Source: Leucocoprinus leucothites (taxonomy: Eukaryota; Basidiomycota; Agaricomycetes; Agaricales; Agaricaceae). Taken from it: a stretch of 64,000 nucleotides of DNA. This document shows positions 22,235 through 33,427 of the stretch, piece after piece. The notes under the pieces are model-generated. The model worked only from the letters and a program-made list of their open reading frames with translations. It searched no databases and was not told the origin of the DNA. The translations under genes were made by a program, and so were the position numbers. The stretch spans positions 1,736,001 through 1,800,000 of the forward strand of contig JAACJO010000005.1 of assembly GCA_013368445.1 (NCBI GenBank), written 5' to 3'. Numbering within the stretch: position 1 is the first letter of the stretch; every line of letters starts with the position of its first letter.

Positions 22235-25200
22235 ATGCCTTCAGTTGCCGCAAAAACCACTTCCTATGCTGACCTTTCTTCTATATTCCCCCTTACTCAC
22301 CCTGTTCCTTCTCCCCTCACCCACCCAGACCTACTCACACCGAAGGACCTTCATCGCGAGGAAGACCTTCTGCGGAACCCCAATTCCTTCCGCTCGTGGT
22401 GGTCCGTTCTCCAGGCTACTCGGGAAAGCTATGTCGCCCAACAAAAGCTAGAACGCGGCCTTGAAATTCCAGAGGAAATCCGTAGTCTTCTCGGACCTCT
22501 TGCTACCCCGTCGGCCCGCTTAAACTTACAGCGATTGACCTACCTTTATGAATCAGCACTCGTACACTTTGCGGGATCCTTCAAACTCTGGAAATCGTAT
22601 CTTCTTATGCGCATGTCGTTTGTCTGTGGGCGACCTGTTGTCAAGAAGAGGGCTGGTGGAAAGAAAAAGCTGGCTGAGATGAAGGATGCACTTGAGGACG
22701 AGGTTGAGGATTTGGAAGAATGGGAGGGGCCGCTAGACCCCGTTGTTGGTTGGGAGGAGTGGAAGGAGTTGATTGCGGTTTTTGAACGAGCTTTAATGTA
22801 CTTGCCAAAGGTATGTTCAGCAGGTCCCTGTGGTGAAATGTCAAATGGACTCACGTTTCTTCCAGTTACCGCGATTATGGCTCATGTACACCTCAATATT
22901 TTTCCATCCTGCTTGTCCTGCCATTCTCTCCCACACCCACGCACGGCGAACTTTTGACCGCGCACTGCGAACGCTTCCACCCTCCTTACATGCACGGATA
23001 TGGACACGCTATTTGCTATGGGCAGAGCGGAAAGGTGGCCTGACCACTTTTGCAGTCTATAGGCGCTACTTGAGTGTTGATCCTTCATTATCTGAGCGAT
23101 ACGCGCAGCTGCTGCTCAGCCCCGTGAACTCTGACCCTCGTCCGTTAGAAGCTGCGAAGCTACTCCTATCGCTGGCAAGAAAAGCTTCTAGAGGCGAGTA
23201 TACTAGCCCGGAAGATAAAAGTCCCTACCAGCTTCTGGAGTCATTTATCGATGTAGTGGAGAAATTTTCGGACCAGGTTGGGCTTGACGTGGAAGAAACT
23301 TTGGAGTCCAACAGGACAATTGCAGAGGCGGAGGAGTCAGCAAAAGAAGTACCAGAACCTGCCTCCATTGATGGAAAACTTATCCGAGTTGGTGGGCCTG
23401 CTGTACCCGTCACAGCGAACGGCGATGTCGCCAAACCATACGACCCCGATGAAGACCCCCTGAACCCCAAAAAACTGAATATCGAGAACATCCTCAAGAA
23501 AGATGGTTTGGGTGTCTACAAGGATCAAGCGGGGCGGTTGTGGACTGGTCTGGCAACATACTGGATCAAGCGAGCCGAATTTGATCGAGCTAAGGAGACT
23601 TTCGAAATTGGACTTAAAAGCGTCCTTACTGTTCGCGATTTTAACCAAATCTTCGACTCTTACGGTGAATTCGGACAATCCCTTATGGATGCGCTCATGG
23701 AAAGTCTTCGGGACGAGGAGGATGAAGAAGAGATGGCAGAGACAGAGAAGGAGTTAGACCAACAAATGAAAGACTTCGAAGAGTTGGCAGATAGGCGACC
23801 ATTCCTTCTCAACGATGTGATGATTCGGCGGAACCCCAACGACGTGCAGGAGTGGGAGAAACGCATTGCATTGTGGGGAGAAGACGACGAAAAGGTTGCC
23901 GAAACATACACTCAAGCTCTTGAAACCATCAATCCCCGTAAATCCACACCCAACCTCCACCGGCTCTATATCTCGTTCGCTAGGTTTTATGAGGAAGGTG
24001 GTGTTTCAGGTCAAGCTGAAGCTGATCTTGATTCAGCCCGCAAAATTCTGGAGAAGGCAACGAAGATTAATTTCAAAGCTGTGGACGACCTTGCTGAGAT
24101 CTGGTGTGAATGGGCGGAGATGGAGCTCCGACACGAGTATGTTCATTCTCTGTGCCTGGCTAATTCCAGTATACTGACTTTCTCGCGATAGCAACTACGA
24201 CGAGGCCATCCGCGTCATGCAGCGCGCCGCGGTTATACCAAAAAATACGAAGATCAACTACCACGACCATGTTTGTCCCGAGATCCGTTTTGCAAATTTC
24301 TTTTTCCTTAACTAGACCCACCTCCAGACCTTATCTGCCCAGGCGCGCCTCCTCAAATCACTCAAACTCTGGTCCTTTTATGTGGACCTTGAGGAGTCCA
24401 TCGGAACTGTTGAATCCACGAAAGCCGTGTATGACAAGATCCTTGAGCTGCGTATAGCCAATGCCCAGATAATTGTCAACTATGCGGCTTTCCTTGAGGA
24501 GAATAAGTACTTCGAAGAGAGTTTCAAGGTAAGGGACTATCTCATCACCCGGCACATATGCTCAGGCTCTCTAAACTAGGTATACGAAAGGGGCGTTGAG
24601 CTCTTTACTTTCCCTGTCTCCTTTGAGATTTGGAATATATATCTATCTAAATTCATCAAACGCTATGTAAGTCTCCGTTCTTCCTCCGTGATACAATCGT
24701 TGACACGGTGACAGGGTGGCACAAAACTGGAGCGCGCACGCGATCTCTTTGAGCAAGCCTTGGAGAAATGTCCGCCGAAGTCGTGTAAATCCATCTTCCT
24801 CATGTACGCTAAGTTAGAGGAGGAACACGGTCTCGCTAAGCGGGCAATGTCGATTTACGAGCGTGCAACTCAAGTGGTTAATGATGAGGACAAATTCGAG
24901 GTGAATCGCTTTCGTTCGGTTTGAATCGTGACTACCAGAGTTAACGCTTTACCAGATGTACACCATTTACATTGCTAAAGCTACTGAAAACTTTGGGCTA
25001 CCAGCTACACGGCCCATCTATGAACGTGCCATCGAAGGTATGTTTTCGCGTTGTCAAGGGTTGTGTTTTGTTCACTCAATCCATGGTTACAGTGCTTCCA
25101 GATCGTCAGACGGCAGAAATGTGCCTACGGTTCGCGGCCCTTGAGCGCAAGCTCGGCGAGATCGACAGAGCTCGTACAATCTATGCACATGCATCACAAT

Positions 25201-25577
25201 TCTGCGACCCTCGGACCAGCCCCCGCTTCTGGAGCGAATGGAACGCGTTTGAGATCGAGACTGGCTCAGAGGATACGTTCAGAGAAATGCTTAGGATTAA
25301 ACGCAGTGTGCAAGCGCAGTTCAATACTGAAGCCAGCTACCTGGCAGCTCAGACAATGGCGGCTCGATCAGGTGGGCAAGAAGCCAAAGAGGATGGTGAG
25401 GAATCTATGGATGCCATGGCTGCTGCAGAAAGGCAAGCTGGGAAAGGACCGGCGTTTGTGGCTGCAAAAGCTACGGGCCCAGCAAAGGCCGATGGAGATG
25501 AAGGGGAGGCGACTGCTGCTCCTGCCCAGTCGACCAACGCAGATGAAATACACATTTCAGACGATGAGGATCTATGA
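22235..25577 (+). CDS. SYF1: Pre-mRNA splicing factor SYF1 (XAB2)
   Basis: This is the HAT-repeat scaffold of the NineTeen/Prp19 complex in the spliceosome, also linked to transcription-coupled repair in animals. Exons 22235-22810, 22866-24136, 24192-24270, 24316-24528, 24580-24666, 24715-24900, 24956-25037 and 25093-25577 give 992 residues. The N-terminus has LHREEDLLRNPNSFRSWW and YESALVHFAGSFKLWKSYL. Repeats continue through RRTFDRALRTLPPSLHARIW, LWTGLATYWIKRAEFDRAKE, DLAEIWCEWAEMELRH, AQARLLKSLKLWSFYVDLEE, SFEIWNIYLSKFIKRYGGTK, YAKLEEEHGLAKRAMSIYER and TRPIYERAIEVLPDRQTAEM. The acidic end NADEIHISDDEDL is shared with SYF1 homologues. Length and repeat order match the family. It starts 110 bp from the divergent BET4 start. 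Confidence 0.94.
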
Positions 25578-25813
25578 GTTCTCGTGTCGTGTGTACCATT
25601 TGTATTCTAATTCGTACTGTTTCTGTATCCCCTTTCTGTCACGGTATCTATCCTTGTGCTTGAACGCTCGCTATGATGGTTCAGATGATCCCATTATGTC
25701 ACTGCTCGATCACCCCATATTCCGCCAACATCCGATATCTATTTTGGACAAACCGCACATCATTCGTTCTATCACCTCACTTGTCTCTGCTCTTGCTTAC
25801 CATCCTTGCGCGC

Positions 25814-27488
25814 ATGACATTGATAGGCCTTCCTCAGGACATCTTATTGAACATATACTCATATATCACCTCGCATGATCTGCTTGTCTTGAATCAGGTA
25901 ATCGCCTTGGTGCAAAGTTGATTACATTGAGGTTAATTACGACAGACATAGACTTGCCGCACGCTACATGTACTCGGGACTTCAGACTACGTTTGGCATC
26001 AATTAAAGATTGATTTGCCTTTAGAAGCGGACCAAAAAACACATACGGGGGAATATCGATCCTTCAAGGAAATTCGACGCAGCTTGATAGATGCTTTTCG
26101 GGTCGAGGCCAGCTGGGGCAGGAAGTGCAGCCAGATTCGAGGATTAATGCGCATAGACCACGGCGATATCTTATCTCGGATTCAATTATTGAGGCAAGAC
26201 TGGCTGATAACACTTTCCCGAAACCAAACTACAGACACCACCTATCTGTCGGCATGGCATTTAAATGGGAGCACTGACTCCCATTGTGCCGCGAAAGTGG
26301 AAGTTGCGGGGCACCCCAGTAAATTCGCTGCTGCGGTACGAAACGGGGGTAACAGTGTTATCATAGCTCTATTCAATAACTATAGGATCTCTGGGTTCGT
26401 CGTCTTTCCTGTCAGTGATTGCCATGTCATAACTGACGTTTCGATATTTATTAGCGGAGTTGAGATATTTTCTCTGTCGTTGACTGATGACTACATTTTT
26501 GAAGATGCACCAGTCTCTCCGCTGAAGCGTGTTGCAGAAATATCCTATTCAGACAAGCCGGCCCCAGGATATGACAGTCTTGACCATCGAGGGATGTTTG
26601 TTGAAGTGCAAGTCAACAACAACCTAGTGGCGGTTTCTCTCGCGCGGATAAACAGGTCTGGGCCACCTCTGACGTACCAGATCATATTAGTCGACATGTG
26701 TAGTCTCGCAGCTGTTGTCATCAGTAAGACAATCGCAGAGGTAAGCGGTCTAAGTAAGTTTCCCTACGAAGAGCCAGCTAATAAAATGGAGGATACAGGA
26801 CGTCACATGTTCGCGATTCATCTTCAAACTCTTGCCTAGCCATATCGCAATCCTATTTTCTGGTCAGAATGAGGGCTCCCTTTATTGGCAGGACATCCGT
26901 GACGCATTGAAACTGTGTTCGTCAGCGGGCACCTTGGCCCTTAATGGAACTCGACATACAACATTCTTCATGGATAGACTTCCAATTTTCGATATCGGGA
27001 CTTTGCAGCCCACCTATACCTCTGGGTTCTTTGGGATGTTACACGACGTCTTTTTCACCGCAGAGGTGATACGGACAACACAATCTACTCTCGGAATAAT
27101 TTCACGTCGTCTGGAGAGGCTTTGGGCATTTCGCCTTACCCTCTCTCCTGCATCCCCGGGCTGGGCACCGAGCTTACAAGTCTCCCTCGAACTCACGTCG
27201 AGTCTTAGACTGAAGACTGGGTTGAATATAGAGAATCTTGCTCTCGGGAGGACGGGATATCGGATGGTTTTATTGGAACGCTCATGGGAGACAGACGAGT
27301 ATAAGTTGAAGAAAGTGACTCTTCCGATGCCCGGAAGGCGAACAAACGTCGCTGTTCATGATCTGATACCTTCCCAGGTTGCGCTTCCTTTTGAGCTTCA
27401 CCAGTGTATATCAATCTGGTTTGAAGAAGCGACAGGACGAGTTTGCTTCGGTTTACATACAGGACAGATGTATTTGCTGGATGTTTGA
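25814..27488 (+). CDS. F-box protein of unknown target
   Basis: Three exons (25814-25897, 25952-26740, 26799-27488) give 520 residues. The first 45 residues form an F-box: LPQDILLNIYSYITSHDLLV, then NQTCRTLHVLGTSDYVWHQL, including the Leu-Pro start and closing Trp. An F-box binds Skp1 in SCF ubiquitin ligases, and the rest would choose the substrate. The remainder is beta-rich, with spaced patterns such as WLITLSR, TYLSAWHLNG, GRHM and GRVCFGLHTGQMYLLDV. It resembles the large Agaricomycete F-box family, whose C-terminal part folds as irregular propeller-like repeats, but I see no clear WD or LRR consensus. The second intron (26741-26798) is required to pass a stop at 26839. Confidence 0.8.
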
Positions 27489-27658
27489 CATGTGGAATAC
27501 ATAGTCTAGACTCCCTCAACCCGCTGTACGGGTAGCAATTCTGTCTCTTTTTGACAAGTGACCAGCCGCATAGAATTTAAAGGCTGTTGCAACCATACGA
27601 TAGTAGGAAGCTGTGTTGACGTATCTGCGGCCCCAGGCATCCTTACTGGAATAAATTG

Positions 27659-28542
27659 TTATGCCCTTTCCCACTGCTCAACCTCGGCATCACAAATATC
27701 CTCCCATTTAGCTTCCCAGCTGTCTTCCTGTAGCCAAGGTTGTGCAACCCACCGATTGACTGCATCCTTGGATTCTTCAAAGGAAACTGAATGACTTCGT
27801 AGAACTTCGACAATTTCAATGTGTGATAGAAGGGACCGATGATAGGGTATCACGATATCCGAAAATGAAGTAACTAGCATAGATGGGCTGATGAGCTGTG
27901 ATCGTGATTGTTGGCCCAACGTACCGAATCTTTCGAGCGGCCAAGTTACCCAGAGGGGTTCTTCATGTACCCACTGCCAGCCTTTGGCCTTGTGAGCTTC
28001 CACGAGTATCGATTCAAGACTTTCAATCAACGAGTTCAGTCTTCGAAATTGCTTTTGCTGAGCATAACAATGTCAAACTAGTGGCCAGCTTGGTCTAAAT
28101 CAGCACTGCTGCTCACCAGTTTCGTTATCACCGCATCTAGGTTCACGATACATTGGTCCATCATTTCCAGTTTCGGAGCAACAATGGGCGCTCTTGGAAG
28201 GCAATTTGGCGTTTGAGCTAGTTCATTGCTAATTCACTTGCACGAAGGAATAAGTGAAAGTCCTAAATACAGAATTAATCCCAAGGCGTACTCGAGGTCA
28301 GTTCGGGTATCCACAAGTTTTTTCAGAGACTTGAGGCCATCGAGAAGAACCAGATCTTCCCATGTTTCCGTAACAGCACGTATTTCTTGCAAACAAACCC
28401 TGAGCTTGCGATGGTAGGTAGATTCAATTTGTTTTGAGGGCGAACTTGTGGTAGATTTTCCTTGATTTTGACGCTGTTTGACCTGTTGTACAGGAGAAGA
28501 AGCGGGTGTCGAGGGCCCACGGAAAGAAGACAAGCGGCTCAT
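27659..28542 (-). CDS. Conserved-looking helical protein of unknown function
   Basis: Three exons (28292-28542, 28117-28228, 27659-28057) give 253 residues with phase-consistent GT-AG introns of 63 and 59 nt. The N-terminus is Ser/Pro/Gln-rich (SSFRGPSTPASSPVQQVKQR). The rest looks alpha-helical: KLRVCLQEIRAVTETWEDLV, LLDGLKSLKKLVDTRTDL, KLEMMDQCIVNLDAVITKL, LNSLIESLESILVEAHKAKG. It has a Trp-rich end (WVHEEPLWVTWPLERF, SWEAKWEDICDAEVEQWERA). I do not recognise the family. The regular heptads suggest a small complex subunit. It shares a 181-bp divergent promoter with the ribosome-biogenesis gene SSF1, which may hint at co-expression but is no proof of function. Confidence 0.75.
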
Positions 28543-28723
28543 TGGAGACGTCTAGCTATTGACCATATAATGAGCGACGGGAGCATGCAAAGCTGACAAG
28601 TCCTCCTCAAAATCAGATGCTATATATAGACTATTTGTTGCATACCTCGGAAATAAACAGAGATTATCCTCCTTTTGGGCACAAGTTTTTGAAGTTTATT
28701 TCAGTTCACCAGTGCTCTTCGAC

Positions 28724-30170
28724 ATGGCCAAACGCAGAAAGAATAGGACGCATCTCAAGGGTGCAAATGCACGCGAAGCTCACTCCGATGGAGTACCCAA
28801 GTCGTTCATCATTAAGCATGGTCAAGTTGGCTCATCTCTAACACAACTTGTGCGCGATATACGAAAAGTGATGGAACCTAATACCGCCAGTCGCCTGAAG
28901 GTGCGGGAAGAGCCAGTTCACCGGATTACTTATGTTTTTATCTCGAAATTCGGTTACAGGAACGACACCGTAATAAACTCAAAGATTATTTGACAATGGC
29001 CCCTGCCCTTCAAGTTACGCATCTTCTGGCATTCACCCTGACCCCACTCGCACCCTCGTTGAGGATCATCCGACTATCTAATGGGCCTACATTGAGCTTT
29101 AGAGTGGAACGATACAGTCTTATGAAAGATGTTCTCAAGTCTGCAAAAAGAGCTCGAAGTACTGGGATCGAGTATCTCACCCCTCCGCTTGTGAGTACGT
29201 TCTTCGCCTCTGCTAATATACTTCACACTGGAACCCCCTTTCTTAGCTAGTACTGGCATCTTTTCCTCCACCGTCACCAACAACGCCGCCACATTTATCT
29301 CTCCTCATGAAATCATTTCAAAGCCTCTTCCCACCACTCTCACCGCAAACGCTTTCCCTATCCCAGGCACGCCGAGTAGTCTTGGTATCGTATAACCAAG
29401 ATCGCGGAACAGTTGATATCCGCCATTATACTATCACTGTGAAACCCTACGGCGTGTCTAAACGCCTTCGCAAAATTCTGGAAGGTGGAACTTCCGCAAA
29501 ATCGTCTTGTAGTTTCCTCGACCTAGGGAATGAAAAAGATGTCGCAGATTTTGTCTTGCGAAAGAGAGGTGAACCTGGGCCAGACGGTTATGAGACTGCT
29601 TCCTCTGCAGAAAGTGTTGCTGGGGACGAAAACGCTGCCGTTGATCTCGCAGAGGATTATGTTGGCAGAAATAACAAAAAAGGCCAGCGAAGGGCCGTCA
29701 GACTTGACGAAGTTGGTCCGCGTCTGGAATTACGCCTGATCAAGATAACAGAAGGTATTCCCGGAAAGGAGGGCGCTGTCATATACCACGAATTTGGTAT
29801 GTTATCCCAATGAAATGGAGACGGGTTCTTGACCACTCTTTTAGTCAAAAAGACGAAGAAAGAAGCAGCAGAGACTGCTGCTGTTCATGCTGCTAAAGAA
29901 AAGCTCCGTAAAGAAAGGCGGGAAGAGCAGGAGCGTAATGTCAAGCGTAAACAGGCTCTCAAGGCAAAAGGAAAAGGCGAGGATACCGGCGAGAGCGAGG
30001 ATGAGGAAGGTGAAACCGAGCAAGGTTACGAGGATGAAGGTGATTGGAATGAGGACGAAGAAATCAGTGAAGGCGAAACTAGTGAAGAGGAGGTTGGAAG
30101 TGAGGATGAGAGTTCAGAAGATGAGGATAGACCACCAGTTAAACGGCCTCGGATGAAAGGTAAACGGTGA
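28724..30170 (+). CDS. SSF1: Brix-domain ribosome biogenesis protein Ssf1/Peter Pan
   Basis: This nucleolar factor is needed for 27S pre-rRNA processing and 60S subunit assembly. Exons 28724-28900, 28960-29190, 29247-29796 and 29845-30170 give 427 residues. MAKRRKNRTHLKGANAREAH and PKSFIIKHGQVGSSLTQLVRD are the Peter Pan N-terminal signature. The Brix core contains KLKDYLTMAPALQVTHLLAF, SNGPTLSFRVERYSL, SYNQDRGTVDIRHYTITVKP, KRLRKILEG and GPRLELRLIKITEGI. The C-terminus is Lys/Arg-rich coiled coil followed by an acidic Glu/Asp tract and a basic end, as expected for a nucleolar protein. It meets the convergent HCCS gene with about 115 bp between stops. Confidence 0.94.
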
Positions 30171-30284
30171 TTGGTGATCCGTCGCTACTTCTATGGTATT
30201 AGGGAATTCTAAGTAGGGGTTACAAAACTAATTTACCCTGTGGCCTAGTGATTGAACGATGGTTATCCTCGCATCGCCTTTAGG

Positions 30285-31028
30285 TTATACGGATAACTTT
30301 CTATACAGTGTTGAGGCCAAATTCTCTGCCCTCATCTTGACTCCTTCCCAATTGTCCACCGCCGGTCGAACATCTAGGTAGAAAGAGAGATTTTCCGGAG
30401 ACCGAGGGTTATGCCCGGTGTAGAAGTCTATAACGTATCTTATGCGAGTACCACATCGATCAACAATCCAGTCGTGTCTATCGAAAGGGGCAGAATACCT
30501 ACATACTCGTCAGACTCTCACCAAAACGGTATGGTATCCAACTTACCCGAGTAGCATGTTCAAGCGGGCTTTCGGACTCTTGTCGTTTGGCCGTCCCTTG
30601 AAGTTGACCAGTTGAACACCCCCACAAGCCTCTCCTCCACGACCAGACTCCCACTTCATGATCTCCGTCCAAGCTCGCTCATTCACGGCATTGTGAATCG
30701 GAACAATTGTCTTCATATCCGCGGCCTGAGGGCTGTGGTTCTTTCGAGCCATTGCGGCATAGAACTGGGCCTCGGAGGGATATACCCAATTACCATCGCT
30801 TGGTTTCGGTATTGAGGAAACTTCGCGCTCAGCCGAGAGGGAAGCTGTTGAAACCGTCGGGGTGGGTGTGTTGGAGAAAAACCTACTCCACGTTGACCTA
30901 GAAGTGTGATCTACTGGACAACTGTCGATCGAGGTGCTCTGTTGCTTGTCAAATGCATTATGGTCTACAGGACAAGCTGAAGCCGGTGTCGAATGGTCGA
31001 CTGGGCATGTGGTTGGGGAAGAAGACAT
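30285..31028 (-). CDS. CYC3: Holocytochrome c synthase (cytochrome c heme lyase)
   Basis: This mitochondrial intermembrane-space enzyme attaches heme covalently to apocytochrome c (or c1). Two exons (30547-31028, 30285-30498) give 231 residues. Three CPVDH motifs (heme-regulatory Cys-Pro type) lie in the first 45 residues. The catalytic region has [39 protein letters not shown] (with the essential His), [59 protein letters not shown] and [18 protein letters not shown]. All match the HCCS family, and the length is normal. Yeast has separate enzymes for cytochromes c and c1. One copy in this window does not say which this is. It is divergent from the nitronate monooxygenase gene over 272 bp. 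Confidence 0.94.
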
Positions 31029-31247
31029 TAAATTTCAAAAATCCGAAATTAGAAAATAATTATGGAAACTCTAAATTAGCGCCGGAAAGTAGGGCAGCCG
31101 AGTGACTGCCGGGATTGCACCCGCGTGTGTTTGATTGGCTTTCTTTGGAGAGAGCTCCTCTCGGCTTCCACAGGTCCGGCAAATCGTGTTAACCGGAAGT
31201 ATTCAACCCCACACGAAGGCTGATGAGGAGTTGGATGGCTGGGGGAA

Positions 31248-31253
31248 TATAAA
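31248..31253 (+). promoter_or_regulatory. TATA box of the nitronate monooxygenase gene
   Basis: TATAAA lies 47 bases before the ATG at 31301, in a 272-bp divergent promoter shared with holocytochrome c synthase. Confidence 0.55.
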
Positions 31254-31300
31254 CCCCTCTTTCCTCAAGCAATACGATTTCCTCCCATCCGTCTATCACT

Positions 31301-32985
31301 ATGCCTTCTTCCGAGCCCGTCTTCTCCACTCCTCTCACCCGTCTCTTTAAGATCAACCACCCCGTCATGCTCGCGGGGTGAGTGCATCATTTCTACCCCG
31401 AACGTTGGTCTCTAATATTCAACGAAAATGTAGCATGAACGTTGCTGCAGGCCCTAAGTTAGCAGCTGCCGTAACGAACGCGGGTATGCTATGAGGGTTC
31501 ATTGTCTGAGCGAAGTTCTGAGCGATAGTCTTTTGCTAGGTGGTATTGGCGTCATTGGCGGCGTTCGCCAAAGTCCCAAGTTCCTTCAGGGATCTATTGA
31601 CGAGATAAAAGCTCATCTTGAGGATAAAAATGCACCTTTTGGTGTCGATCTCCTGATTCCTCAAGTCGGTGGAAACGCTCGCAAGACCAATGCTAGTGTC
31701 CTCTTTCTACTATTCCGGTTGCCTGTTAACAATACTTCATTCCGCAGAAAGATTATACCAATGGACAGCTTCCTGAACTCATTGATGTTATCGTCCGAAA
31801 TAAGGCAGCGTTGTTCGTTTGTGCTGTAGGTGTCCCTCCCAAATGGGCCATTGACAAGCTTCATGCGGCTGGTATCCCTGTCATGAAGTTAGTAGAGTCA
31901 ACCTACTTCATGAGCTATTATTGACATTTTTCCTCAGCATGGTTGGTCATCCCAAGGTAAATTCAAAATTCTATCCCCCGGAGTGGTGCACGGTTTGAAT
32001 CATTGTTCCAGCACGTCGAAAAAGCCCTCGCGGTTGGTAAGCAGCCCCATTCATCTTTCTTATCCAAAAGTCTCACTGACCGTACGCAAAATAGGTGTTG
32101 ATATTATTTGCGCTCAAGGTGGCGAGGGTGGAGGCCATACTGGTGACACCCCTTTTTCTATTCTCATCCCCGCCGTTGTCGATATCTGCAAGGGTCGTAA
32201 GAGCCCCCTCACGGGAGAAGATATCATCGTTGTTGCGGCTGGTGGTATTGCTGACGGACGAGGTCTTGCTGCTTCTCTATCGTGAGTTAATTTTAGATTT
32301 GCCTCCATCACCCGGATTGGGGTTCACTTTTAATTAACAAACATGAAGGTACGGTGCCTCCGGTGTTTGGGTTGGAACACGATTTGTTGCCAGTGTTGAG
32401 GCTGGTGCACCCCCGAAGCACAAAGAGCTCGTTCTAAGCGCCGGGTATGACGACGTTGTCCGCACCCTAGTATACTCTGGCCGACCGATGAGCGTTCGTA
32501 AGACACCTTACGTTCTTGACTGGTGCGTTCGCCACCAACCATTATATTACAACCTCTCACTCGACCTTTATGTATACTCAGGGAGCAGAGCAGGAAATCC
32601 GAGATGGAACAGCTTCTAGCGAAGGGTCTCGTACCTCACGAAGTTGAGCTTCAAAACCATCCCGAAAAATCTGTTCAGGGGTTGTCATGTAAGTTAAAGA
32701 ACATTTCACTGTCTCGATCAGTCATTAATCCACGTTCTAGGGCTTATGGGTCGCGTTGCTGGTGCTATCAAGGTTGGTAATATTCTAATGCTAGTTTTAT
32801 CCCGTATTGACTGTGTCCCTCTTAGGACATTAAACCGGCGAAGGAGATGTAAGTACTTATTTTACATTTTGAGGGTATCAGCCCTCATTTTTCCAATCAG
32901 TGTGGATGAACTTGTTTCAACCGCAAAGAAGAGTATCGATACCGCCAAAGCGTATGAAATTGCTCAGCCAAGGGCAAAGTTATGA
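31301..32985 (+). CDS. Nitronate monooxygenase (2-nitropropane dioxygenase family)
   Basis: This FMN enzyme oxidises alkyl nitronates such as propionate-3-nitronate, detoxifying nitro compounds. It is intron-rich: exon joins reconstruct FKINHPVMLAGMNVAAGPKL, VTNAGGIGVIGGVRQSP, PFGVDLLIPQVGG, LPELIDVIVRNKAALFVCAV, VPPKWAIDKLHAAGIPVMN, VDIICAQGGEGGGHTGDTPF, VVAAGGIADGRGLAASLSYG, ASGVWVGTRFVASVEA and KELVLSAGYDDVVRTLVYSG. These are the phosphate-binding Gly loops and the His-containing GGHTGD of class II fungal nitronate monooxygenases. The C-terminus ends TAKKSIDTAKAYEIAQPRAKL. One join uses an acceptor next to cagaaag (about 31751) to give KTNANYTNGQLPELI. No targeting signal is evident, so it is probably cytosolic. 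Confidence 0.9.
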
Positions 32986-33427
32986 GCGTTCCTGCCAAAC
33001 CCGACCCTTTCATCTCAAACAAAATAACTTATACCTCACGATTATTAGTCTGACGTTTACACCATTTGATCCATGCATACATCGTATCCATGCATACTCT
33101 TAGGGAATATCAACGATCCAGCAATACATTGAGCGCCATCTCATTGGTTCAAACTAATCTCGCCATTGATACATCTGGTGCTTAAGCGGGGAAGTGACAT
33201 CCTCTTTAGTACCCGATCACTCACAAGACCGATATTCAGTCTTTTACCCCGTAGTGAATCAGGGTTGAAGGTTCTCAGGTTGCGCATCGGGTGAGAACGC
33301 TTGAGTCGAGATCTCCCAGGCTAGTATATATATTATAACTAGTTCGTTCAACAGTTTCCAGCAGTTACCTGAAGATAAAAACATCCCTCGCCGTTTTTAG
33401 CCTTTGCCCATCAAGGCAACGTCAAAG
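32986..33427. other. Intergenic, promoter of the DUF3445 gene
   Basis: The region lies between two plus-strand genes. TATATATA at about 33325-33332, roughly 100 bases before the next ATG, is a likely core promoter. Nothing else is evident. Confidence 0.5.
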
